Of a stretch of 64,000 nt of DNA, positions 11,452-19,953 are shown piece by piece. The translations under genes were made by a program, and so were the position numbers. Position 1 is the first letter of the stretch. The number at the start of each line of letters is the position of its first letter. The notes beneath the pieces were generated by a model, which did not search any database, was not told the DNA's origin, and worked only from the letters and a program-made list of their open reading frames with translations. The stretch lies in the NCBI RefSeq assembly GCF_022394535.1, contig NZ_CP089414.1, positions 3,348,001-3,412,000 on the forward strand, read 5' to 3'. The stretch is from Dyella terrae (GTDB lineage Bacteria; Pseudomonadota; Gammaproteobacteria; Xanthomonadales; Rhodanobacteraceae).

Positions 11452-12147
11452 ATGAGCAAGCCCCGACGCGCCATCCGCACGGATGGTGAAGCCACACGCC
11501 AACGCATACTGGAAGCCGCCGGCGAGCTGTTCGCGGCCGAGGGCTATGCCGAAGCCACCAGCAAAGCCATCGCCGCCCGGGCGGAGGTGGACCTGGCGTC
11601 GATCAACTATCACTTTGGCAACCGGAACGGCCTGTATCAGGCTGTGCTCGCCGAAGCCCACCGGCAATTGATCAGCCTGGTGGACCTGCGCGCGCTGGCC
11701 GGCAGCGATCTGCCCGCCAGCGACAAATTGCGGAAGGTGTTCGAGCGCCTGGTCGAACGCTCTAAAGAGGAAAGCGGCTGGAATATCCGGGTGCTTGCAC
11801 GCGAGCTACTGGCGCCGTCGTCCCACCTCAAGGTGCTGCTGCAGACGGAAGTGCTACCCAAGATCGCGGTGGTCAAGCAGATCCTGAGCGATATCTCGGG
11901 TATTCCTCCTGAGGATCCGGCACTTATCCGCTGCCTGATCAGCATCGCCGCTCCTTGCGGCATGTTATTGGTGGCCGGACGTGGCGCGCCCGGTCCGCTC
12001 GGCGACGTGTTGCAGATGCCAGGACCGGCGCTGGTCAATCACCTTCATACGTTTGCCATGGCGGGACTGGAGGCGATCAGCCGCGACTACGGCAAAAGCA
12101 CAGACCTACCCTCGCCGAAGCCAAAGGCTGCGCGCGTAAAGCGGTGA
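11452..12147 (+). CDS. cecR: TetR-family regulator, CecR (YbiH) type
   Basis: Probable local repressor of the divergent exporter. The 231-aa protein has an N-terminal TetR HTH (TRQRILEAAGELFAAEGYAE, then VDLASINYHFGNRNGLYQAV, residues 17-66) and a DUF1956-like C-terminal domain, as in E. coli CecR, which controls ybhGFSR. The synteny of a CecR-type gene with a YbhGFSR-type operon supports the assignment. The tail (KPKAARVKR) is basic and probably disordered. Confidence 0.88.
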   Translation: MSKPRRAIRTDGEATRQRILEAAGELFAAEGYAEATSKAIAARAEVDLASINYHFGNRNGLYQAVLAEAHRQLISLVDLRALAGSDLPASDKLRKVFERLVERSKEESGWNIRVLARELLAPSSHLKVLLQTEVLPKIAVVKQILSDISGIPPEDPALIRCLISIAAPCGMLLVAGRGAPGPLGDVLQMPGPALVNHLHTFAMAGLEAISRDYGKSTDLPSPKPKAARVKR

Positions 12148-12222
12148 GCGGCCGGGCGCGAGCATAGGCGTCATCCATCGCGCTATAAAATGAAGTAGCC
12201 CTTCCCACTGCTTCCGGACGAC

Positions 12223-13794
12223 ATGGACGACGCACTCCCCGCATGGATACGCATGGCCCGATCGGGCGCGTCGGTGTTGACGCGCCCTTTGCTGGAAGCC
12301 GTGGTGACGATGCTGGCCGTGCTGGCCACGCTGCGTTGTACACAACTCATCGCACCCGGCGGTGGCCCTGCCGTGCTGGCGGTAGTGCTATGCCTGTCGT
12401 TGTCGCGCAGCCATATGGATCACGATCTGCGCGGCCGGCTGGAAGCGGCGGTGGCGTTGCCGCTGGTGGGTTTCGTGGCAATGGGCGTGGGCGTGTTGCT
12501 GCGGCAAACGCCATGGTTGGGAGCAGCGGTATTCACCGCGGGCATGTTCCTGTCGATCTGGTTGCGGCGCTTCGGCTCAATGACACGCCGCGCAGGACGC
12601 CTGATCGCCTTGCCGTTCATCGCCCTGCTCACTGTGCCGCACGTTCGCGTGGCGGCAGGCAGCGTGATTCCCTCTGTACTGGTACCCGTGGTGGTGGCGC
12701 TGCTGTCATTGCTGTGGGTGACCGTGTTCCATCTGCTGGCCCGACGCTTGCACCTGTTGCCACCGGTGGTGTCGAAGCCGACCGCTACCGCACCTGCACC
12801 ACCGAGCACCATGCGCCCTTCCGCCAGCACGCGGATGGCCATCCAGATGGCGGTCGCCCTCGCGTTGTCCTTCGTGGTTGGTTACCTGTGCTTTGCCGAA
12901 CGTTGGGCGTGGATCGTGTTGACCACCGTGATCGTCAACATCGGCAATCGCGGACGGCTCGACGTGGCCTACAAGAGTGGCCTGCGCGTGCTGGGTGCGG
13001 CGGCGGGTACGGTCATGGCGATGTCGCTGAGCTTTCACGCGGCGGGCGAGCCTGCTGCGACGGGCCTGTGGATTCTTGCCGCGCTGTTCTTTGGCGTCTG
13101 GCTACGTCCCTTGGGCTATGCGTGGTGGGCGCTGTTTGTGACGCTCGCCCTCGCCCTGCTGCAAAGTCTGCAACCCGAACCGCCATCTTTGTTGTTGTGG
13201 CAGCGGCTTGAGGAGATCGTCATCGGCGCAGTGATCGGACTTGCTTCGGCATGGTTCGTGTTGCCGGTGCGTTCGAGCGATGTGCTGCGCCGCCGACTGG
13301 CCGACGCGCTGGCCGCCATGAGCGAGGCGATGGACCCATCCATTCCAGAACGAACGCCGGTTCGGGTGGCCGATGCGCTGGACCAGATCCGTGACATGGC
13401 GGCGCCGTTCCGCACGAGCCGGCGACTGACGCGGCGCTTCCGTTCGATGCAACCCGCCGACTGGATCGATACGCTGCTCGCCTGTCGCGCAACGGCCATC
13501 GATGTGATCGTGCGGGGAGAAACACCGGGGCGCGTGCGTCAGGCCGTCGGCGCCGCACGCAAATCGCTGCGCGAACCGGAGGCCCTGCTGCCAGCGCTGC
13601 AACGATTGCGGGAAGCGCTGGACACGGATGCCCAGTCACCCAAGCCAATGGAAGGGACCGGCCCATCCAGCCCGCCGGCCTCCACAGCGGTCAAACCCGC
13701 CTCCATCCGGACTGCATGCCTTGCAACAAACGCCGTTGCGACACCACGCGCCCGCCCCGGAAAACGCGGCGAGATCCACGCCTGCCCACCGTGA
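12223..13794 (+). CDS. FUSC-family inner-membrane transporter
   Basis: A 523-aa multi-helix protein of the fusaric-acid-resistance / aromatic-acid-exporter superfamily. An N-terminal block of about six hydrophobic segments (25-185) is followed by a second, FUSC_2-like block (about 210-350, with AYKSGLRVLGAAAGTVMAMS) and a cytoplasmic Arg-rich region. The last 60 residues are Pro/Ser/Thr-rich and look disordered. It starts 75 nt after cecR, with a TATAAAAT promoter-like box at about 12183, so it probably has its own promoter. Export of small aromatic or hydrophobic acids is inferred only from the family. Confidence 0.82.
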   Translation: MDDALPAWIRMARSGASVLTRPLLEAVVTMLAVLATLRCTQLIAPGGGPAVLAVVLCLSLSRSHMDHDLRGRLEAAVALPLVGFVAMGVGVLLRQTPWLGAAVFTAGMFLSIWLRRFGSMTRRAGRLIALPFIALLTVPHVRVAAGSVIPSVLVPVVVALLSLLWVTVFHLLARRLHLLPPVVSKPTATAPAPPSTMRPSASTRMAIQMAVALALSFVVGYLCFAERWAWIVLTTVIVNIGNRGRLDVAYKSGLRVLGAAAGTVMAMSLSFHAAGEPAATGLWILAALFFGVWLRPLGYAWWALFVTLALALLQSLQPEPPSLLLWQRLEEIVIGAVIGLASAWFVLPVRSSDVLRRRLADALAAMSEAMDPSIPERTPVRVADALDQIRDMAAPFRTSRRLTRRFRSMQPADWIDTLLACRATAIDVIVRGETPGRVRQAVGAARKSLREPEALLPALQRLREALDTDAQSPKPMEGTGPSSPPASTAVKPASIRTACLATNAVATPRARPGKRGEIHACPP

Positions 13795-13872
13795 TGCGGC
13801 GCAACGCAGTGCAATGCACTGACATTTCCTTGTTGATCCCACAGGCCTGTCTGTAAGAGACTTCACCGTCAC

Positions 13873-13884
13873 GTAAACGTTTAC
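13873..13884. promoter_or_regulatory. LacI-family operator-like palindrome
   Basis: GTAAACGTTTAC is a perfect 12-bp palindrome with the central CG and flanking AAA/TTT typical of LacI/GalR-family operators. It lies 52 nt before the GH39 start, suggesting carbohydrate-responsive repression. No LacI-family gene is present in the window. Confidence 0.6.
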
Positions 13885-13935
13885 ACGTCGGCCATCTCTG
13901 AAGGCCGACCCACCTTGCAGACCGAAGGAATCGCC

Positions 13936-15495
13936 ATGCCGACCCCCTTACCGCTCCGTCGCCTTGCTTTGCGCACCTGTGCGGCGACCTGCCTCGCCTT
14001 GCTCGGCTCGGTCCACGCGGCGCCCGCCGGTCACGATGCGGTGCAGCTGCAGGTGGATGCGACGGCCAAGGGCACGCCACTGCCGCACTTCTGGGAAACC
14101 ATGTTCGGTTCCGGCCGCGCCGTGCTCGCACTGCGCGACGACTACCGCAAGGACCTGGAAGACGTGAAGGCCGCCACCGGCTTCACCTATATCCGCTTCC
14201 ACGGCATCTTCGACCGCGACATGGGTGTGGTCTATCGCGACGCGCAGGGCAAGCTGCAATACAACTTCAGCTACGTGGATCAGGTGTACGACGGCCTGCT
14301 CGCGCGCGGCGTCAAACCATTTGTAGAACTGGGCTTCATGCCGCCGGAGATGAGCACCGATCCGGCCAGCCACCACGACTTCTGGTATCACCCCAACGTG
14401 ATGCCGCCGAAGGACTGGAACGAATGGGACGGGCTCGTACGCGCCTTCCTCCAGCATGAAATCGAACGCTACGGCATCGACGAAGTGCGCAGTTGGTACT
14501 TCGAGGTGTGGAACGAACCCAATCTCTCCTTCTGGGGCGGCAAGCCAGAGAAGGACACGTACTACCAACTGTATGACCGCACGGCGCAGACGGTGAAATC
14601 CGTCGACAAGCAGCTTCGCATTGGCGGGCCAGCCACCGCGCAGGCCGCGTGGTTGCCGGAGTTCCTCAAGCATGTGAAGCAGAGCGGCGCGCCGATCGAT
14701 TTCGTGAGCACGCACGTCTACGGCGATGACACCGCCGACAATGTGTTCAAGACCGACGAGAACATCCCGCGCCGTGACATGGTGTGTCGTGCGGTGGATA
14801 AGTCGCACAAGGAAGTTGTCGCCTCGCCATTCCCGAAACTGCCGCTGATCTACAGCGAGTACAACGCGTCGTACGCCAACCTGCCCAACGTCACCGACAC
14901 GGTCTACATGGGCCCGTGGATGGCGAACACCATCCGCGAATGCGCGGGCAAGGTGGAGATGATGAGCTACTGGTCGTTCTCCGATGTGTTCGACGAACAA
15001 GGCGTGGTGAAGACGCCGTTCTACGGCGGCTTCGGCCTGATCGCCGCCGATCGCATCGAGAAGCCGGCCTTCAATGCCTTCACCCTGCTGCACAAGCTGG
15101 GCGATACACAGCTGCCGCTGAAAACTGACAGCGCACTCGCCACGCGCCGCGCAGACGGTACGGTGGTGCTGGCGTTGTGGAACTACACGCCGCCGCTAGG
15201 CAACACCGCCGACTACACGCCCGGCATGCCCACCGGCGCGAGCAAGCACTTCGATGTGGATCTGAAGCACCTGGGCAACGCGACGCAAGCAACGGTATGG
15301 CGCCTGGACCAAGAGCACGGCAATGCCGTCGCCACCTTCGACAAGATGGGCCGCCCTGCATGGCCGAGTCGCGAACAGATCGCGATGCTGCGTGAGGCGG
15401 GCAAGCTTGCCGCGCCCGAACAGGCCGCGTTGCAGAATGGCCGCCTGAGCGTCGACATCCCGCCGCAAGGTCTGGTGGTGGTGGAGCTGCACTGA
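13936..15495 (+). CDS. Secreted GH39 beta-xylosidase
   Basis: Glycoside hydrolase family 39 enzyme, expected to release xylose from xylo-oligosaccharides in the periplasm. The ATG at 13936 follows an AAGGA box and gives a 519-aa protein with a signal peptide (residues 1-29, ending VHAAP). A TIM-barrel domain carries the acid/base Glu194 in FEVWNEPNLSFWG and the nucleophile Glu308 in LIYSEYNAS. A C-terminal beta-sandwich (about 390-519) completes the family architecture. It stands alone behind a LacI-type palindrome; a GC-rich hairpin follows. Confidence 0.92.
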   Translation: MPTPLPLRRLALRTCAATCLALLGSVHAAPAGHDAVQLQVDATAKGTPLPHFWETMFGSGRAVLALRDDYRKDLEDVKAATGFTYIRFHGIFDRDMGVVYRDAQGKLQYNFSYVDQVYDGLLARGVKPFVELGFMPPEMSTDPASHHDFWYHPNVMPPKDWNEWDGLVRAFLQHEIERYGIDEVRSWYFEVWNEPNLSFWGGKPEKDTYYQLYDRTAQTVKSVDKQLRIGGPATAQAAWLPEFLKHVKQSGAPIDFVSTHVYGDDTADNVFKTDENIPRRDMVCRAVDKSHKEVVASPFPKLPLIYSEYNASYANLPNVTDTVYMGPWMANTIRECAGKVEMMSYWSFSDVFDEQGVVKTPFYGGFGLIAADRIEKPAFNAFTLLHKLGDTQLPLKTDSALATRRADGTVVLALWNYTPPLGNTADYTPGMPTGASKHFDVDLKHLGNATQATVWRLDQEHGNAVATFDKMGRPAWPSREQIAMLREAGKLAAPEQAALQNGRLSVDIPPQGLVVVELH

Positions 15496-15508
15496 GTAGC
15501 GGCAAGCG

Positions 15509-15550
15509 CGCGCCGCCGCCGTCCCCTCGCGGCGGCGGCGCGTGTGGTTT
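15509..15550 (+). terminator. GC-rich hairpin terminator after the xylosidase gene
   Basis: A perfect 12-bp stem CGCGCCGCCGCC / GGCGGCGGCGCG (15509-15520 and 15531-15542) with a 10-nt loop, followed by TGTGGTTTT. It begins 14 nt after the stop codon. Confidence 0.65.
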
Positions 15551-15640
15551 TCCGTTCCACCCGCCGCAATGACCTCTGGCATTGGCGCGCCGCTTCTCGC
15601 GGATCAAAGCTCGCGCAGCACTCCACCATGGGTTCATGCC

Positions 15641-16801
15641 ATGCGCTCTTGGCGCAATGTCATCTTCGTCTTGCTCGCCGCGCTGACTGCGCAGACCGCC
15701 GTAGCGCAGCGCATCCCGCTGCATCAATCGTTCGACATGCGCGTACCGTGGACACCGCAGCCGGTCGTTGTTGCAGGCAAGACATCGCTGGTCTACGAAC
15801 TGAACCTTGGCAATGACGCGCAGGAGCCATTGACGCTCCGTCGTATCGTTGTCACTGACAATCAGCAGCACGTGCTTCTCGATCTCCAGGGAGAACCACT
15901 GGTTGCCGCCATCGGACGCGCGGATCGCGCCAAAGGTGGTGACCGCTTGCGCATCGCCCCGGCCATGATGGCCGTGGCCTATCTGTCCGTGCCGATCGCC
16001 GACGCGCGCGTCGCGCACCTGCATCATTGCGTCGTCTACGTGGATGCCACTGGCCACGAGATCACGCTGGAAGGTGCCGAAGTGATGCCCGTCGCCTTGT
16101 CTGCCAAGCCACTCGGGCCACCACTGCGCGGCGGTCCGTGGGTCGCCATCTATGACGCGAGCTGGGAGCGTGGCCATCGACGCGTGATCTACGCCACCGA
16201 CGGCAGCGCGAAAGTACCTGGTAGGTTCGCCATCGACTGGATTCGCGTCGGCGCGCACGGCGGCTTTGCACACGGCAAGGGAGATAAGCCCGCGCAGTGG
16301 TATGGCTATGGCGCGGATGTACTCGCCGTCGCGGATGCCGTCGTCGCTTCCGTGGGCGAAGGTATCGCGGAACCCGCAACGCTCGCCGAAGGCGCGGCCC
16401 GCAAGGTTCCGTTAGAAGATGCTGCAGGCAACTATGTCTCACTTGATCTGGGGGACGGACGTTTCGCGTTCTACGAACATCTCAAGCCCGGCAGCATCAA
16501 GGTAAAACCCGGCGACCCCGTGCGAACGGGCGAGGTGATCGGACAACTCGGATTCACCGGCGAATCGACTGGCCCGCATCTGCATTTTCACGTCAGCGAT
16601 GCGAACGCACCGCTAGCGGCCGAGGGCATGCCTTATGCGCTGTCGTCGTTCCGTATCGTCGGCTCCTACGCAACGATCGACGACTTCGCCAACGGGCGCC
16701 CCTGGACGTCGCAGGCAACATCCACCACCGGCGAAGGGTTCCCCGCTCCACTATCCGTGGTGGATTTCGGCGAAGCGCGCGTCATATCACCAATCCCCTA
16801 G
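15641..16801 (+). CDS. M23 (LytM-like) peptidase, exported
   Basis: Putative peptidoglycan endopeptidase or inactive LytM activator. The ATG at 15641 gives 386 aa with a signal peptide (residues 1-23, ending TAVAQ), a beta-rich N-terminal half, and a C-terminal M23 domain with FYEHLKPGSI, GFTGESTGPHLHFHV and the Asp of RFAIDW. The usual first zinc ligand (His four residues before that Asp) is Arg here, as in a divergent M23 subgroup, so activity is uncertain. It converges on the next gene with a 22-nt gap. Confidence 0.82.
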   Translation: MRSWRNVIFVLLAALTAQTAVAQRIPLHQSFDMRVPWTPQPVVVAGKTSLVYELNLGNDAQEPLTLRRIVVTDNQQHVLLDLQGEPLVAAIGRADRAKGGDRLRIAPAMMAVAYLSVPIADARVAHLHHCVVYVDATGHEITLEGAEVMPVALSAKPLGPPLRGGPWVAIYDASWERGHRRVIYATDGSAKVPGRFAIDWIRVGAHGGFAHGKGDKPAQWYGYGADVLAVADAVVASVGEGIAEPATLAEGAARKVPLEDAAGNYVSLDLGDGRFAFYEHLKPGSIKVKPGDPVRTGEVIGQLGFTGESTGPHLHFHVSDANAPLAAEGMPYALSSFRIVGSYATIDDFANGRPWTSQATSTTGEGFPAPLSVVDFGEARVISPIP

Positions 16802-16823
16802 CGACATCGCACGCAGTTGTTCC

Positions 16824-18155
16824 TTACCGTCCCGCCGGCAACGCCCAGGTCGTCGGCCAGGGGCTTATGCCCTGACCCGCGATGTCCAGCACCCCCATCG
16901 TCAGGCTTCGACCATCGGTGGAAAGAGCAACGTGGCGATCCTCTGCGAAACGCATCCACGCAGGTCGCTGCGCAAGGCGTTCTGATGGCGATGTACCGTC
17001 ACGGGGTGTATCGCGCATCCATATCAATAGAGCCCCCATGCGAAGGGTTGCCGCCGTGTCCTGCTGACGCGCAAGGTAAGCATCAAACGAAGGCACAGGA
17101 ATACGGGAAATGATCGTTCCCGTGCTATTGGAAATGAAGTCGAACAGGTCGACGCGCGGTGGATGTCTCATCATCTCGACGTGCTCGTCCGCCAGCAGCC
17201 TTTGAGCAAGGTCGGGCTCGCACATCGCGCCATAGTCCGCCGCCAGCAAGCGCTGCGTTTGCGAACCGGACCAGTTCCAGTTTTCGTACCAGTGCTCCGG
17301 ACGGCCGAACAGCTCGGGCGACGCCACGATGGCGGACTCGGCCTGCATGCTGGGACACATGTCGACATCTTCCGCGGTGACGGGCGCAAACGCCCCAGCG
17401 CAGGAGACCGGTAGCGATGCATCTGCCGGGAGTTCGCTCAGGAGTTCAGAGAAGAGACGAACGCTGCCACGCAACCTTGCCGCGAACACCATGGTGGCAA
17501 CCAGCGAGTTGGCGTGTGCATGCAGTCGACGCATCGTCGCCACTTGCGAACAGGCCGCATCCATGGCTTGTGCCTGTTTGCCATCCACGAAATCCACCGC
17601 GATCGACGTGTGCCACAAACCCATGCCAGTCGCGAAGGGTGGGATGGACATAAACGGCCAACCGGGTATGTCACCCCAGATGTAATCGAAGTCGCTGAGC
17701 GCTTCATCGCGACCGCGCAGCTTTTCGTGGCGGGCGAGCAGCGCAAGGATCTCGCCGCCATGGGCGCGCACCTTGCCCAGGCAATCCGCGTCGCGCGGCC
17801 TGCACAGCAGATCGCGCTCTCTGGAGGACATCGACGGAAGCTTCGGGAAGTCCGCTTGAATCTCCGGCGGAGTAGCCGACCCGCTGCCAAGCTTGTAACT
17901 CTCTGCCCATGCCGCCGTGCGTCGGCGTTGCTGCTCGTAAGCCGCATCCACCCGGTCAGCCGGTATGTCGAAACCCATGAACCAGAGCCATGGGTTCGCA
18001 TTCCGGCCCGCTGTGGGTTTCTGGTCCTTATGCAGCAGGGCAAGTGCCCTGCCCTGCTCCGGCGTGGGCGGCCGCAGCCGCCCCCAGGCGAACGCCGCCA
18101 GCAAGGCAACCAGCAAGGCAGCGACTGCCCACAACAATCCTTTGAATACACGCAC
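16824..18155 (-). CDS. Uncharacterised membrane-anchored protein
   Basis: A 443-aa protein starting at a GTG (18155) with a GGGGAGA ribosome-binding site 7 nt upstream. Residues 4-24 (LLWAVAALLVALLAAFAWG) form one membrane anchor or uncleaved signal; the rest is soluble, probably periplasmic, with Trp-rich segments (NPWLWFMGFD, WYENWNWSGS) and six Cys. There is no motif I can assign to an enzyme family. It resembles large conserved hypothetical proteins of Xanthomonadales. It is monocistronic, between the M23 gene and the glnA terminator. Confidence 0.78.
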   Translation of the reverse strand: MRVFKGLLWAVAALLVALLAAFAWGRLRPPTPEQGRALALLHKDQKPTAGRNANPWLWFMGFDIPADRVDAAYEQQRRRTAAWAESYKLGSGSATPPEIQADFPKLPSMSSRERDLLCRPRDADCLGKVRAHGGEILALLARHEKLRGRDEALSDFDYIWGDIPGWPFMSIPPFATGMGLWHTSIAVDFVDGKQAQAMDAACSQVATMRRLHAHANSLVATMVFAARLRGSVRLFSELLSELPADASLPVSCAGAFAPVTAEDVDMCPSMQAESAIVASPELFGRPEHWYENWNWSGSQTQRLLAADYGAMCEPDLAQRLLADEHVEMMRHPPRVDLFDFISNSTGTIISRIPVPSFDAYLARQQDTAATLRMGALLIWMRDTPRDGTSPSERLAQRPAWMRFAEDRHVALSTDGRSLTMGVLDIAGQGISPWPTTWALPAGR

Positions 18156-18197
18156 GGTGCATCTCCCCCTGTCCTTTGGGAGCGATTCTAACCACAG

Positions 18198-18228
18198 AAA
18201 AAACAACGGGCGCCAAAGCGCCCGTTGT
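18198..18228 (-). terminator. glnA rho-independent terminator
   Basis: On the minus strand ACAACGGGCGC pairs perfectly with GCGCCCGTTGT around a 4-nt loop and is followed by six U. It starts 28 nt after the glnA stop codon. Confidence 0.93.
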
Positions 18229-18255
18229 CCCCACTCCTCGTTGTCGCTTACGCGA

Positions 18256-19671
18256 TCAGAGCGCGTAGTACATCTGGAATTCCAGCGGATGTGTGCTGGC
18301 GCGGTAGCGGGTGACTTCCTGCATCTTCAACGCAATGTAGGCGTCGATGAAGTCGTCGGTGAACACACCGCCAGCCTTGAGGAACTCACGATCCTTGTCG
18401 AGCGCGTTGAGCGCTTCGTCCAGGCTTGCGCACACCTGCGGGATGTTCTTCTCTTCTTCCGGCGGGAGGTCGTAGAGATCCTTGTCGGCCGGTGCACCCG
18501 GGTCGATCTTGTTGATGATGCCGTCCAGGCCGGCCATCATCAGTGCGGTGAACACGAGGTAGCCCGAGTTCATCGGATCGGGGAAGCGCACTTCGATGCG
18601 GCGACCCTTCGGGCTCGACACGTACGGAATACGGCAGCTGGCCGAACGGTTGCGGGCCGAGTAGGCCAGCATCACCGGCGCTTCGAAGCCCGGCACCAGG
18701 CGCTTGTAGCTGTTGGTGGTGGAGTTGGCGAAGGCGTTGATGGCCTTGGCGTGCTTGAAGATGCCGCCGATGTACCACAGCGCCGTCTGCGACAGGCCGC
18801 CGTACAGGTCACCCGCGAACAGGTTGTTGCCGTCCTTCGCCAGCGACTGGTGCACGTGCATACCGCTACCGTTGTCGCCGACGATGGGCTTGGGCATGAA
18901 GGTGACGGTCTTGCCGTTCTGGTGGGCGACGTTCTTGATGACGTACTTCATCGTCATCAGTTCGTCGGCCTTCTTCACCAGCGTGTTGAACTTCACGCCG
19001 ATCTCGCACTGGCCGGCATTCGCCACTTCGTGGTGATGCACTTCAACGACCTGACCCAGCGACTCGAGCACCTTGCACATGTCGGCGCGCAGATCGCCCA
19101 GCGAGTCGACCGGGCTGACCGGGAAGTAGCCGCCCTTCACGCCGGGACGGTGGCCGGTGTTGTTGTCTTCGTACTTGTAGCGCGAGCTCCACGCGGCTTC
19201 TTCGGAGCCGATTTCGTAGAACACGCGGCCCATGTCGTTCTGCCAGCGCACGGAATCGAAGATGAAAAATTCCGGCTCCGGACCAAAGAAGGCCGTGTCG
19301 GCGATGCCGGTGGACTTGAGGAACGCTTCACCGCGCTTGGCGATGGAGCGCGGGTCGCGGCCATAGGCCTGCATGGTCGACGGCTCCAGCACGTCGCAAT
19401 GGATGACCATCTGCGTGTGCGCGCTGAACGGGTCGATATACGCGGTGTCCGGATCAGGCATCAGCACCATGTCGGATTCGTTGATGCCCTTCCAGCCGGC
19501 AATCGACGAACCGTCGAACATCTTGCCGTCCTCAAACGTACCCTCGTCGATGGCGTGGGCCGGGAACGTCACGTGGTGATGCTTGCCGAGCATGTCGGCG
19601 AAACGGAAGTCGACGAACTCAACTTCGTGTTCCTGGATCTGATCAAGCACTTGCTGGACGGCGGACGACAT
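18256..19671 (-). CDS. glnA: Glutamine synthetase, type I
   Basis: Cytoplasmic ATP-dependent ligation of ammonia to glutamate, the entry step of nitrogen assimilation. The 471-aa protein is full length, with the N-terminal beta-grasp domain ([10 protein letters not shown]) and the catalytic domain with FFGPEPEFF, the HVHQSL ATP-site segment and the NRSASCRIP glutamate site. Tyr400 in [10 protein letters not shown] is the adenylylation site of GSI-beta enzymes, so GlnE control is expected. The ATG at 19671 is preferred over an in-frame TTG two codons upstream because GAGG sits 7 nt before it. A sigma-54 promoter, two NtrC-like sites and a strong terminator make it a monocistronic unit. Confidence 0.97.
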   Translation of the reverse strand: MSSAVQQVLDQIQEHEVEFVDFRFADMLGKHHHVTFPAHAIDEGTFEDGKMFDGSSIAGWKGINESDMVLMPDPDTAYIDPFSAHTQMVIHCDVLEPSTMQAYGRDPRSIAKRGEAFLKSTGIADTAFFGPEPEFFIFDSVRWQNDMGRVFYEIGSEEAAWSSRYKYEDNNTGHRPGVKGGYFPVSPVDSLGDLRADMCKVLESLGQVVEVHHHEVANAGQCEIGVKFNTLVKKADELMTMKYVIKNVAHQNGKTVTFMPKPIVGDNGSGMHVHQSLAKDGNNLFAGDLYGGLSQTALWYIGGIFKHAKAINAFANSTTNSYKRLVPGFEAPVMLAYSARNRSASCRIPYVSSPKGRRIEVRFPDPMNSGYLVFTALMMAGLDGIINKIDPGAPADKDLYDLPPEEEKNIPQVCASLDEALNALDKDREFLKAGGVFTDDFIDAYIALKMQEVTRYRASTHPLEFQMYYAL

Positions 19672-19716
19672 GGACAACCTCGACGGGTAAAGGGTGAGGA
19701 AAACAACAAGCGGTTG

Positions 19717-19733
19717 AGCAAGGCCTGTGCCAA
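19717..19733 (-). promoter_or_regulatory. Sigma-54 (RpoN) promoter of glnA
   Basis: The minus strand reads TTGGCACAGGCCTTGCT, matching the RpoN consensus TGGCAC-N5-TTGC with GG and GC at the required spacing. The predicted start is near 19705, giving a leader of about 35 nt. Confidence 0.85.
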
Positions 19734-19795
19734 GCAGCTCTACCCCATTAAATCATGAGCTTAGTAACAATATGGCGGCAGAACCCAGGTCTATT

Positions 19796-19844
19796 TGCAC
19801 CATCTTCGTCTAAACACATGAAGCATTTGCACCAAAGTGGATCA
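19796..19844 (-). promoter_or_regulatory. Two NtrC-like enhancer sites upstream of glnA
   Basis: TGCACCA occurs at 19796-19802 and again at 19828-19834, exactly 32 bp apart. On the minus strand each is the TGGTGCA half of the NtrC consensus TGCAC-N5-TGGTGCA, with partial left halves. Their centres fall about 100 and 130 bp before the predicted start; the two strong NtrC sites of E. coli glnA are also 32 bp apart. Confidence 0.7.
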
Positions 19845-19953
19845 ATGCGGGCGCACCTGCGCTTCAGCCTCCACACGGATTCAAGGATCCTGATGCTAAA
19901 GCGTCAGATCCGCAAAGCTCCGGCCACCACCTGATTGGCTAATAACCCGCCCA

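Noticed and set aside
12243..13211. 322-aa frame overlapping the FUSC gene
   Set aside because: Arg/Gly-rich shadow frame of a GC-rich gene; the FUSC frame has membrane helices and family blocks.
17965..19758. 597-aa plus-strand frame opposite glnA
   Set aside because: It is the antisense of glnA and of the neighbouring gene, with no protein-like hydrophobic pattern.
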